A stretch of 64,000 bases of DNA from Cladorhizidae sp. MBARI D1340-BT2 (taxonomy: Eukaryota; Porifera; Demospongiae; Poecilosclerida; Cladorhizidae), in contig JAQNBH010000003.1 in the NCBI GenBank assembly GCA_028752905.1, positions 5,512,204 through 5,576,203 on the forward strand. The letters are read 5' to 3'. Under the pieces are notes generated by a model. The model ran no database searches. It saw only the letters and a program-made list of their open reading frames with translations, and was not told the origin of the DNA. Below are positions 31,021-41,881 of the stretch, piece by piece (the stretch's first letter is position 1; each line of letters opens with the position of its first letter). A program made the translations under genes and the position numbers.

Positions 31021-31384
31021 CCATATACATATATGGTGAGAAATAATACAATATTAAATACAATGTCCAATAAACAGAATAACAAACAAACATTAAAACA
31101 ATATATCTTAATAGACTACTTATAAAAAATAATCGTCATTACAACTAAAGCTGGTACCCAGCACAGCTGCAGTATTACCTCGCTGAACGGCTTCTGCAAT
31201 CCGCTGGGAAAGGAAAAAGGAGGAGCGGGGATCATCCGTTTCCCGTTTGAGACGGTTATATACCCAAATCCGAAAAGAATTAACCTGCAGACTTGCCAAA
31301 TGATCTAGCCGTCTCGATCCCGATTGGCACAAAAAAATGGGAGACAGCCAAAGAGGAGTATTTAATCCTCTTACGGTATTCGTA

Positions 31385-31385
<1 letters not shown>

Positions 31386-31440
<55 letters not shown>

Positions 31441-31495
31441 CAACAACAACAACAACAACAATAATAATAATAATAATAATAAACAAATAATAATA
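31386..31495. repeat. (AAT)n with internal (AAC)n
   Basis: aat x about 17, aac x about 8, aat x about 7. Confidence 0.95.
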
Positions 31496-31599
31496 AAAAA
31501 TAAAAATTAACCAAAAAAAAAAATAACAATAAATTTTAAAAAATCAAAATAAACAAAACAAAAAACCAAAAAAATTATTATTATTTTTTATAAACAATT

Positions 31600-32028
31600 A
31601 TTTTTTTTAATGATGTACGAGATTTCTGTTTTCTGGTAGCTGTACCAGCAATGGTCACAAAGAACTTTTCTTTCAGCGATCATGTTCTAGATGATCTAGT
31701 GTTCCCATGCTAGAGAGCCAGCCTAGTCTTTCTGCAGTTCCAGTGCTTGGCTTAGCTGACCATTATACTGCAGCTGTGCCAGAGTATAGCAATTGATCAG
31801 TTCGAAGATGATGTTGGGTTACACACCGATATCACCTGTGACATGCAGCCAACTTGCGCAAAAGCAACCTGGAGAAACAACTAACTAAGAGCGGAGAAGT
31901 ATATACGCGTGTGTGATGAAATGCCAGCTCTCTTAATCCCACTAGTCTGGCAAAATGCTTGCTAGCCTTGCCACACTCCAATGCATACAATATTCAGTGA
32001 CTGGTGTTAGGTGATGGGAAGACTACTT
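31600..32028. other. Shared block without recognised gene
   Basis: Collinear with 61,135-61,555 in unit B; no ORF or motif recognised. Confidence 0.4.
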
Positions 32029-32165
32029 GGTGTGTCCTGTTAGCTTCACTTAGTGTGCCCTGTTAGCTTAACTTAGTGTGTCCTGTTAGCTTAACTTAGT
32101 GTGTCCTGTTAGTTTCACTTAGTGTGTCCTGTTAGTTTCACTTAGTGTGTCCTGTTAGCTTGCAG
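32029..32165. repeat. 21-22 bp minisatellite, unit A
   Basis: About six copies of cttagtgtgtcctgttagct. Unit B has about fourteen (61,555-61,855). Confidence 0.95.
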
Positions 32166-32339
32166 ATTTGATGTGACTTGTATTGCGAGTTTCATACCAC
32201 AGAACTGCTGAAAGATGCCATGCGGGCCACATCAGAGTTCAGCTATATAGCACGCTCTGACACACAAACAATGGTTGTGTGTCACAAACTTGCCACTCTT
32301 TTATTGTGAAAATCACTCTTTCTGTGCTCTATCTGTCCC

Positions 32340-32740
32340 TCTGGATAGGTTGACAGGTGTACTCTCTTCCACCTTCCTTCCTTCTTCTTGCCTCCATCTT
32401 TATCATCATTCTCCTGTCCTCTCTCTTTTCTTACTTTCTCCTCTGCTCCACCTCCCTTCCTTCTTCTTCCTCCAGCTTTATCATCATTCTCCTCTCCTCT
32501 CTCTCCCTCTTTTCTTACTTCTCCACTGTTCCACCTTCCCTTCCTTCTTCTTGCCTCCATCTTCACCATCATTCTCCCCCCCCCCCTTCTCCATTCTTTC
32601 CTTCTCTCTTCCTCCACCTTTCGAAGACACTTCTGCTCTCTCTTCTCCTCTCCACCTTGTCTATCCCGCTCGATTCACCTGTCCTCCCCTCCCTTCCAAT
32701 CTCTCACGATTCCTCTCTCTGGAGATCCTTACCTGGCAAT
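32340..32740. repeat. CT-rich low-complexity tract
   Basis: Pyrimidine-rich imperfect repeats of ccttccttcttcttgcctcc and catcattctcct. The overlapping open frames here are compositional, not genes. Shorter in unit B (62,040-62,180). Confidence 0.85.
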
Positions 32741-33600
32741 CCTTACCTACGAGAAATTGATTAAGTCGGTGCCGAGCATTACTCGTTAAGCAGCCATTTT
32801 TTGACTGATGCTATAGGGACCCAGATCAACCAGTTTCTATGGCAACTAGTAAAAATTCACTATATTCAAGTTTTGTTTGCTTTAGTCAGTTGTTTAATGT
32901 ATGTTGTATGGGTTTTTATTTGATGCATTATGTATGAGGTTATTTGATGTATTATGTATGAGGTTGTTATTTGATGTGTTATGTATGAGGTTATTTTATT
33001 ATTATTATAACATATTATGATACACATATGATAAATAGGCAATATCAGAGTCCATTCACACCTAATTAAGTATAATAATGATAGGATAATAGATTGTTAT
33101 TTGATGTAATATGTATGAGGTTGTTATTTGATGCATTATGTATATATGAGGTTGTTATTATGTATGAGGTTGTTATTTGATGCATTATGCATGAGGTTGT
33201 TATTTGATGTATTATGTATGTGGTTGTTATTTGATGCATTATGTATGAGGTTATTTAAATGATGCATTATGTATGAGGTTGTTCCCTTTTAGATGGAGAT
33301 CCTTACCTGGCAATCCTTATCTATGAGAAATTGATTAAGTCGGTGCCGAGCATTACTCGTTAAGCAGCTGCTCATATTAAGCGGCCATTTTTTGACTGAT
33401 GCTATAGGGACCCAGTTTCTATGGCAACTAGTAAACATTCACTATATTCAAGTTTTGTTTGCTTTAGTCAGTTGTTTAATGTATTATGTATGTGTTTTTA
33501 TTTGATGCATTATGTATGAGGTTATTTGATGTATTATGTATGAGGTTGTTATTTGATGCATTATGTATGAGGTTATTTTATTATTATTATAATTATATGT
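32724..33600. repeat. Local duplication plus 27-bp minisatellite
   Basis: A segment with ggagatccttacctggcaat and taagtcggtgccgagcatta occurs at 32,724-32,880 and again at 33,295-33,480. Each is followed by repeats of atgtattatgtatgaggttg (32,890-33,290 and 33,480-33,590). Unit B has one copy visible (63,487-64,000). Confidence 0.85.
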
Positions 33601-33813
33601 GACCGGATTTTGGAAAACCAGGCTTAACGCTATTATTTCAAAATCTTGTTTTCTTTATTTTTTTAGTATATACCTATGATGCCGAAGGATGAAGTCCTGA
33701 AAGTTTGAAACGGTTTGAATGTGTTACGTTTGAGCTACGACAAGAACAATTGCCATCCTTCCAGACAATAATAAGTCTCTTCCTCCTTCCCCCTAACCTT
33801 TTTCTTGATGTGT

Positions 33814-33844
<31 letters not shown>

Positions 33845-34926
33845 TTCTTCTCGTTTTTTTAAAACATTTTTTTGACATTCCAGTACAGTACTTATTTCCC
33901 TTCTTCCCTTCTTCTCTACAGCTCGACTCATTTTCAGTAAAGTGACTGCATTATATTATCACAAGTGGACTGTTTAGGGTCACCAGGCAACCATCCACAT
34001 CTTGCACTTTGTACTGAACTCGTTTTTATTATTATTATTTTTACCATCTCACTTCTTCCCAGCTGTGATATTATTGCCTAGTTCATAAGAGAAGTACATA
34101 GCTATATACAACCAAGGAGGAAATAGCTACAGCAAACATGCCCAGTTCCTTATGAACAGTTGTTGTTTTGTTTTTTGTGTGCAGTATCTGCTTTCCCTGT
34201 GTACGATCACCCCCCCCCCAACCATTGGACAGGGGAGATATATAGAAACCCGGGGATGCTGCAAAAACCTGCATAAACACCAGTGATGTAAAGGTAGAGG
34301 TCTGTCAGCCAAAATTAGCTGCCAGGTATATATATATATATTATATAGATTAAAGGATGCAGAAACATGACTTTTATACCAGCGAACATAGCTACCATCA
34401 GCAGCTTCACAGCTTCTAAATTATTTGTTTCAGCTGTCAAATTTAAAAACTCCCTTCAAACCGTCTTGAAATTAGGTAAACTGGCAGCACAAAAAAAAAT
34501 GTAAAAGAAAGTGATTTTTATAAGCAGCTGTTTCTCTGCATTTCTCCTATATTGCATACAAAGGACCTCCATAAAAACTTTATTGCCATAATCAATTCAT
34601 GTCTTGAAGAAGGCTGTAGCTGACCCATGTATCAACCATAATAAGTATGGCATGATCTGATGTTTAAAAAAATAATAAAGCTCCGAGTTGGATGTAGTCA
34701 TCATCTCTAGACATTAAACCTCCCCCCCCCCTCCTCGGATTTATAATGACCTCAATAATCGACTCCATGTTTTCACTAGATGCTCTAGCCTTCATTAAGA
34801 ATAATGTTGGATGGACACAAGTGGAAGGACTTAAATGATTGGTGTTCGTGGTCAAGGTACCTCCTTTCAGGTCGTCTAATAGTGTTTGTGTTTAGTTAAA
34901 ACTTTTTAATTGTACACGTGTATTAT

Positions 34927-34959
<33 letters not shown>

Positions 34960-34990
34960 AAGTGATGCATCATCATCACATAATATATAC
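33600..34990. other. Unique intergenic sequence with homopolymers
   Basis: Contains a C run at 33,817-33,844, a shorter C run near 34,210, and (AT)n at 34,931-34,957. No gene supported. Its unit B counterpart would lie beyond 64,000. Confidence 0.5.
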
Positions 34991-35165
34991 CTGTTATCAC
35001 TTTTGTACGGGCACTAACAGAAATACACTGTACATTATTGCATTTATCACACACAAAAATCAAGCCCTCCCTGGTGATTTGGGTCGTCAATCCAAGATTA
35101 CCAAAACTAAAAGTAGTTCCACCATCGCCTCCCACTCCTTCAATCATGAAGTTTTCCTTAGGGTC
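34991..35165 (-). CDS. Candidate single exon, unrecognised
   Basis: A 175-nt minus-strand segment is bounded by an acceptor (gttag before GACCCT) and a donor (ACAG/GTATAT). Its open frame begins DPKENFMIEGVGGDGGTTFS and contains FVCDKCNNVQC (CxxC). The composition looks coding, but no family is recognised and no partner exon was found. Confidence 0.25.
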
Positions 35166-35479
35166 CTAACCTTATTGGACTTGGCCAATGAGTATATAGC
35201 TGCTATAGGAGCTACATCATTATAGGTAGCTAACCAACCCCTAAAAACACACCTTAGCAGTGATACCTGCCTATACAGATCTCCCCCCCCCCCCCAATAG
35301 TTTGGACCAACAATGCAGATTAAAACTTATATCATGACCTATTACCTATTATATTTCAATTATATCACATCACTAATAGATTGCTTCATGGCATGCTCAT
35401 TACGGACAGTTGAAGAAAATCGTAACAGCAGGGGAACCGATACTAGAATAGCTACATAGATTTTGCACACTTCTTCACT

Positions 35480-35880
35480 CAATGGACTTGATATATATAT
35501 ACATGTAGCTATATAGCTCAAAATACTATCCTTTTCATAGGTATAACTATACCCAAGTTACTGGAGCTAAAGTGGGGGCTACCTCAAAACCCAAGTGCCT
35601 GATTTCTCTGTAAGAATAACTCCAGTGTCGAGTGCTATATAGAGAGCTGAAATTAACACCAGTGGATAGAGTATAGAGAGCTGAAATTAGCACCAGTGGA
35701 TAGAGAGCCCTACTGCATGTAATCATTAGGCGCTAAGAATGTGGTCAAGCGCGCGGTTTGAGCTATAGTCCATACCATGACGTGTGCAGAATCTATGCAG
35801 CTATAAAGTGGTAACCATAAGTTGTTGTTATTTAGTGCCTACTAGTTTATGGTATATATCGGTTCCCCTTTAAGAACTTG
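35480..35880. repeat. Dispersed repeat related to the fold-back element
   Basis: atggacttgatatata, tcataggtataactata, aagttactgg and ggagtta-type stretches parallel 1720-1880. Further relatives are at 54,108-54,250 (reverse) and 54,980-55,130. Confidence 0.65.
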
Positions 35881-36041
35881 AATATATTTGCAATGCAACT
35901 GCATTGGTGGAGAAATGACAGGAGATTAAAACATGTAACAAGGTATCCTTCACATGAACCTGAGGAAATAGCATGCACTGTCCTCATAGTCAGACTGCAA
36001 CACTGTCCTCGTTCACCATAAAATGGTCCTGTAGACAGCTA

Positions 36042-36766
36042 CTAGTCCTCAATACTTTCCATAGTCCTCACAGCTGCACGATTTTTTTGGCATATATTTG
36101 TCGTGCTGTGACCCAGTAGGTTGCCATTTGTTCCGAAACACCTTCCACAGACCTGACACTTGTATGGCTTATCTCCTGTATGTATCCTAAAATGATTTTT
36201 TAGAGTGCCATTCTGACGGAAACACCTTCCACAGACCTGACACTTGTATGGCTTGTCTCCTGTATGTATTCTGAAGTGATTTTTTAGACTGTAATTCTGT
36301 CTGAAACACCTTCCACAGACTTGACACTTGTATGGCTTGTCTCCTGTATGTATCCTAAAGTGATTTTTTACACCGTAATTCTGACTGAAACACCTTCCGC
36401 AGACTTGACACTTGTATGGCTTGTCTCCTGTATGTATCCTGAAGTGATTTTTTAGACGGTAATTCTGACTGAAACTCCTTCCACAGACCTGACACTTGTA
36501 TGGCTTGTCTCCTGTACGCGTTCCAAGGTGCCTTTGTAGGCTGTTACTCCCACTGAAGGTTTTTCCACAGTAGGAATGAGCAAGGTTTTCGTGTTTCCCG
36601 ATATGTTGCTGTAAGTACTGCAATCGAGGGAAAACTTGAAGAGAAGTGAAGTTTTGAGGGTGAGCACCAGCACATGTTGAGCTCTGCTTCAAGTGGTCAC
36701 AAAATGAACCTTCTTGTGAGAAACATTCTCCACAGTGACGGCAACCAAACATTGCAGTTGAAGATG
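36042..36766 (-). CDS. PRDM9-like gene, unit B: terminal zinc-finger exon
   Basis: The exon opens after tgtttag at 36,766 with two bases that complete the codon left by the SET exon ending at 38,564, then reads SSTAMFGCRHCGECF. Counting from that Met, a proximal finger spans residues 4-27 (C-x2-C...H...C) and a degenerate finger about 60-80 (first Cys lost). Five fingers follow from 85, each YKCQVCGR(S/C)F... with HFRIHTGDKP linkers; the last is C2HC-like. Helix segments are QNYRLKN, QNYGVKN, QNYSLKN, QNGTLKN and TNGNLLG. The first four fingers are near identical outside helix positions 2-4. SET, a proximal finger and an array in the last exon match the PRDM9 layout. A TAG at 36,042-36,044 ends it. 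Confidence 0.88.
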
Positions 36767-38563
36767 CTAAACAACAAGGGAGGATAATTATTCACAAAAC
36801 AAGGGAGCTATTCACAAAACAAGGGAGCATAACTAGACACAAGACAAGGGAACATAACTATTCACAAAACAAGGGAACATAACTATTCACAAAACAAGGG
36901 AACATAACTATTCACAAAACAAGGGAACATAACTATTCACAAAACAAGAGAGCATAACTATTCACAAAACAGGGAACATAACTATTCACAAAACAAGAGA
37001 ACATAACTATTCACAAAACAAGAGAGCATAACTATTCACAAAACAAGGGAGCATAACTATTCACAAAACAAGGGAAAATAACTATTCACAAAAAAAGGGA
37101 GCATAATTATTCAAGGGAGCATAACTATGCACAAAACAAGGGAACATAACTATTCACAAAACAAGGGAACATAACTATTCACAAAACAAGGGAACATAAC
37201 TATTCACAAAACAAGGAACGTAACTATTCACAAAACAAGGGAACATAACTATTCACAAAACAAGGAACGTAACTATTCACAAAACAAGGGAACATAACTA
37301 TTCACAAAACAATGGAACATAACTATTCACAAAACAAGGGAACATAACTATTCACAAAACAAGGGAACATAACTATTCACAAAACAAGGGAGCATAACTA
37401 TTCACAAAACAAGGGAACATAACTATTCACAAAACAAGGGAACGTAACTATTCACAAAACAAGGGAGCATACTAATTCACAAAACAAGGGAACATAACTA
37501 TTCACACAAAACAAGGGAACATAACTATTCACAAAACAAGGGAACATAACTATTCACAAAACAAGTGAACAACTATTCACAAAACAAGGGAACATATTCA
37601 CAAAACAAGGGAACATAACCATTCACAAAACAAGGGAGCATAACTATTCACAAAACAAGGGAGCATAACTATTCACAAAACAAGGGAACATAACTATTCA
37701 CAAAACAAGGGAACATAACTATTCACAAAACAAGGGAGCATACTAATTCACAAAACAAGGGAACATAACTATTCACACAAAACAAGGGAACATAACTATT
37801 CACAAAACAAGGGAACATAACTATTCACAAAACAAGGGAACAACTATTCACAAAACAAGGGAACATAACTATTCACAAAACAATGGAACATAACTATTCA
37901 CAAAACAAGGGAACATAACTATTCACAAAACAAGGGAGCATAACTATTCACAAAACAAGGGAACATAACTATTCACAAAACAAGGGAACATAACTATTCA
38001 CAAAACAAGGGAACATAACTATTAACAAGCGCATAACTATTCACAAAACAAGGGAACATAATTATTCACAAAACAAGGGAACATAACTATTCACAAAACA
38101 AGGGAGCATACTAATTCACAAAACAAGGGAACATAACTATTCACAAAACAAGGGAGCACAACTATTCACAAAACAAGGGAGCATAACTATTCACAAAACA
38201 AGGGAGCATAACTATTCACAAAACAAGGGAGCACAACTATTCACAAAACAAGGGAGCATAACTATTCACAAAACAACTATTCACAAAACAAGGGAATTCA
38301 CAAAACAAGGGAGCATAACTATCAAAAAAAACAAGGGAACATAACTATTCACAAAACAAGGGAACATAACTATTCACAAAACAAGGGAACATAACTATTC
38401 ACAAAACAAGGGAACATAACTATTCACAAAACAAGGGAACTTAACTATTCACAAAACAGGGAGCATAACTATTCACAAAACAAGGGAACATCGCTATTCA
38501 CAAAATAAGGGAACATAACTATTCACAATTATGTCATGAACATGACTGCCTTACATAACTAAC
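36767..38563 (-). repeat. Minisatellite-filled intron of PRDM9-like gene, unit B
   Basis: About 70 copies of the 25-bp unit (core ataactattcacaaaacaag on the plus strand) occupy nearly all of this 1.8-kb intron. It lies between the SET exon donor (38,563) and the zinc-finger acceptor (36,767). Higher-order repeats are visible (a block with agcatactaattcacaaaac recurs at about 37,470, 37,740 and 38,105). The same array adjoins the SET exon of unit A. Confidence 0.95.
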
Positions 38564-38804
38564 CTTCAGTGTCTACACGGATATCTATGCCCAGGTCCTT
38601 AGCAAATTTTTCCCCATACCAGATCAGGAGCTCAGACTCTGGGTGTATGGTTTTAATTGTGCGGTAATAAATGCAGCCGTAGTACTGGTATGCTTGGACA
38701 TTCTGCTCATCTTCATGCCGGGCACAGTTAACGAATCTCATCCAGTTAGAGTGGGAGGGGTCTTGTCCGTCAATTAAAAATGGACTAACCCCATTATACC
38801 TAAC
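38564..38804 (-). CDS. PRDM9-like gene, unit B: second PR/SET exon
   Basis: This 241-nt exon runs VRYNGVSPFLIDGQDPSHSN then WMRFVNCARHEDEQN, YRTIKTIHPESELLIWYGEK and FAKDLGIDIRVDTEG. The acceptor tatag and donor GTTAGT are identical in position to unit A. Phase 0 entry from TYAWE (40,329) and phase 1 exit into the finger exon are both satisfied. The Asn-Cys and Trp-Tyr-Gly catalytic-region motifs of PRDM9-type SET are present. Confidence 0.88.
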
Positions 38805-40328
38805 CTATAAAGGTATTAATATCAACATATATAGTGACAATACTTGATTAAATACATATCCATCCTACACCAGGAGTGTTGCGAGATATTTCCTCTTTTT
38901 ATCGGTACCATCGTGTGACATTTATCCACAAATGAGAGTAACAATGTCAGTAGGTATGGACTAGGGGTTCCTTGAAATGTTGCCTGAAAGCATTTAAATA
39001 CATCCTTACACCCCACAAAACAGATCTACTACATGGCATAGAATTTATCAACCTGCAGATGTCTAGACTACACTGTATTATAAACTAGAGCCCTTGAATC
39101 CTTCCCAGGTAATGTGACGATACGGTGACATAAATGACGATTACTGTTGTTTCCTTAACTTATGATGACGATAACTTCATAACATGAACATCAAGCAGTC
39201 AGAATTCATATGCAGTATTCACTCCAATAGAAGTCGCAGCTTTATTGAAACTACCATAGGTTGCAACTACACAGCCACACAAGTGTTGCAAGTATAATGC
39301 TTGTGCAGAAAGAAGAAGAACTCAACTGCTGAAGCAAAGAGCAGCATTTGATTCAGCAGATCAGAGGCTTTTTGCACTCCGCAAACCTTATACCCACAGC
39401 ACGTATCTGGTACATGGTCATAACCTTGCTATGTCTAAACACCATAGTCAGAGTTAGCTGGAATCAGTTATCGAGTTCCTGGTTGCTATTATTGTCAACG
39501 AGGAGTTCGTTCAGTTCAATCTCTTGTTCATCCTCCTCCTCCTCCAGGGAGACAAACAGATCTTCTCCATCACTGTCACTCTCTTCCAAACAGCTGGTAT
39601 TGGTCAGACCAGCTAAAGATGCTACTCCATCATCCTTGAAGCAGTGAATCTCTTCATCTTCAGATCTTTCCATCATCACAGATATTTCTCAAGCAAAGAA
39701 GCATTTGTTTATCAACTTGGCAATTTTTTATAGTGTAGTGCAAGAGACATACTGACAACATATTGGTGCTAGCACATGGGTGATATAATCAACTAGGTGT
39801 GCTACAATTGGAATTGTTTATTTTTGAGTGCAACTTCTATTTAGGCAGCGGCTTCTATTCCAGTGAATACAGTGCAAAGGTTAATACAAAAAAACACAAT
39901 TGTATATAAACATTTTTCTCGACAAACTTTCAATTGCCATAGGTAGTAATCACGACTTTCTCAATAAATTTACTTACTCGATGTTTCAGCTAAATGATCT
40001 AGCCTTCATCAGGAATGAAGGCCAGAACCATCTAGTGGAGATATCGTGTGAGTAAATTTAGGTCGATTATTGAGAGTCTTGGTATTTCTAGAAACATTGT
40101 TGTTACTGTATATATATCATAAATATTTCTGTTTCAATGGATAGCCATCGTTTGGCTATGCATATAATACAGCATCGAATAGTTTTCACTAAAGATGTAA
40201 GTAAAATACAATCCATGAAGAAGTAGGTCATTGCATCATCACATGCACCCATCAAGTGTCACCTTCATGCAATTTGGTGTGCGTTCTGCAATGCATATAA
40301 AGAGCTCTGGCTGATGCACACCACTCAC
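38805..40328 (-). other. SET intron, unit B
   Basis: Collinear with unit A apart from lacking the 1,320-bp TTAA element. Contains the conserved acidic ORF. Confidence 0.7.
39464..39679 (-). CDS. Conserved acidic ORF inside the SET intron, unit B
   Basis: About 71 codons, with ERSEDEEIHCFKDDGVASL, TNTSCLEESDSDGEDLFVS and EEEEDEQEIELNELL; the same stop as unit A. Substitutions against A are few and the one length difference is in frame. Unrecognised; see the unit A entry for alternatives. Confidence 0.35.
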   Translation of the reverse strand: MMMERSEDEEIHCFKDDGVASLAGLTNTSCLEESDSDGEDLFVSLEEEEDEQEIELNELLVDNNSNQELDN

Positions 40329-40700
40329 CTCCCATGCATAGGTCATGTCATAAAAGTCTCCAACGTCCTCCCAGGCCACTTTCCTGCCTTCGTAAGGTCC
40401 AAACCGCACACCTTTTTTTAAGAAGGAGACAGCGAAGACGCCTAGTCCTGCATCAGGCACTCCCGAGGGTCTGACAGTAAGTTGTGCTGGCACTGGTAGA
40501 TCTGTGTAGGTTAGAGAGGACTGGTCATCGCCGGCTGAGGGGTCCAGTTCCGAGAGGGGACCGTGCAGAGGACAGTCTCCGTAATACTGCTTGTCACAGT
40601 CATCACACACTGTAGGATAATTTTCAGAGAACATAGCCAGAGAGTAAAGGCAAGATTCAGAATATTGCGGAAGGTAGTCCATTCCATTGTGTTTCGCAAA
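40329..40700 (-). CDS. PRDM9-like gene, unit B: knuckle and first PR/SET exon
   Basis: Encodes CDDCDKQYYGDCPLHGPL, PSGVPDAGLGVFAVSFLKKG and FGPYEGRKVAWEDVGDFYDM, ending TYAWE at a GTGAGT donor (exon end 40,329). Differences from unit A are mainly outside the SET core (LLQY/LPQY, NK/KQ, GH/GD). The ORF stays open upstream to 40,760, through FAKHNG, unlike unit A. The likely acceptor of A (ctgcag) is cgcaat here, so this copy may use another acceptor (gcaaag near 40,712). Start therefore approximate. Confidence 0.8.
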
Positions 40701-41394
40701 TCCTTTGCAATGTTTCATAATATATACAATATTGAACGTTGACCTTGATTGCACAATCAATTGAAGCCGTTTCAGCTGGTGGCATATCTATTCATGTGGA
40801 CGAGAGCCAGAGACTTGCTAGAGCTAGCTAAGCATGTATCCATCAGCTTCTAGAAAACTACCGTTAGCAGTAGATAATAATCATTACCAGCTAAGTGGTT
40901 ATCGCTATGGCTATGTGACTACATGTAAGTATTTGGCTACTAGCTATATTGGCCAGCTTAATTAAGCTATCACAGTCACCAAATGGTTATAGTTGCATCT
41001 GCCACCACAACTACTAGATAGCTAAAGAACACTGACTTACCATGCATCCAGGCATTCTTTGCCCTGCAGAGCAAGGCTCCTCTAGGTTCCAATGAGCTGT
41101 CTACAAACACCATAATGTTTACTGGAACCCAAACAGCTGATGGTGCAGCATCATATACTAGATTCTAGCACCTTTATTAGTCTGACACAACGTAATTGAT
41201 GCAACAGTTAAATCAAATCCTATCTGTTGCGTCTCATAATCATTCCGATGCATAAGCTATCCCGTCTGTTGCGTCTCATAATTAAGTAAGCTATCCTATC
41301 TGAATATCAATGTGATTGGAACAATTCAACACATGGAATGATTATTTGCCATACTGTAAACTGGCAGCGTGAAAACAATTTGCTTTTGACTTAC

Positions 41395-41479
41395 ACAAAT
41401 ATCCATCCTTGACAAAGGTGGCATCCTTAGTAGTTGCACACTCCGAGGGTCTTCCAGAGCTACAGTTGGTACATCACTA
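41395..41479 (-). CDS. Candidate small exon upstream of SET, unit B
   Basis: Same donor and acceptor candidates as unit A 5066-5150; one base change converts the Cys-rich frame's CSCG to CSSG. Frame undecided and product unrecognised. Confidence 0.35.
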
Positions 41480-41568
41480 CTCAACCAGCAGTGTACAAAC
41501 TTGCACCATGGCAACCAAGGTTAACAAATAAACCATTTAGCATTGCTAACGATGCAATCACTACTTAC

Positions 41569-41858
41569 ACATCTTGTTCCGTTAGCTGTGCCTGATCATC
41601 TAGCGTTTCTTCAAGTATCACAGACTCCACATCTTCTCCATCATCACTATCATTGCCACCATCACCACACACCTGACTGGGCACAATGTCATTTTGAGAC
41701 TTCTCCAACTCGATGCTAAACCCTGCAGACTCTTCCTTATCCAAGAGATCCACGCTAAACACATCTGACAATGGGACCTTAACCAGAGATGACGCCCCAT
41801 GACATGCCCGAGTAGATTTCCTTCGCCTTACTCCAACCTCACATCCTCGCTCCATCAT
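41569..41858 (-). CDS. Acidic N-terminal exon of PRDM9-like gene, unit B
   Basis: MMERGCEVGVRRRKSTRACH..., with an acidic Asp/Glu stretch and donor GTAAGT at 41,568. Substitutions against A (for example MPSQVGG/VPSQVCG), no indels. Gene membership inferred. Confidence 0.45.
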
Positions 41859-41881
41859 CTCCTCCTACACACACACACACA

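Larger units (their letters stand above)
36042..41858 (-). other. PRDM9-like gene, unit B (gene span)
   Basis: Proposed exon order on the minus strand: acidic exon (41,858-41,569), small exon (41,479-41,395), knuckle/SET part 1 (about 40,700-40,329), SET part 2 (38,804-38,564), zinc-finger exon (36,766-36,042). The last three join with matching phases. PRDM9 methylates H3K4/K36 and places meiotic recombination hotspots through its zinc fingers in vertebrates; that role here is inference. A further conserved ORF at 43,359-43,571 may be a 5' exon. No KRAB or SSXRD is seen. Compared with unit A the SET residues are nearly identical. Confidence 0.75.

Noticed and set aside
31120..31486. Poly-Leu / poly-Ile ORFs
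   Set aside because: Translation of the (AAT)n/(AAC)n tract, not genes.
32275..32789. Several overlapping ORFs rich in Ser/Leu/Pro
   Set aside because: Produced by the pyrimidine-rich repeat; open in several frames at once and shortened in unit B.
41618..41800. Second minus-strand ORF overlapping the acidic exon
   Set aside because: Off-frame shadow of the acidic exon; lacks a compatible donor phase.
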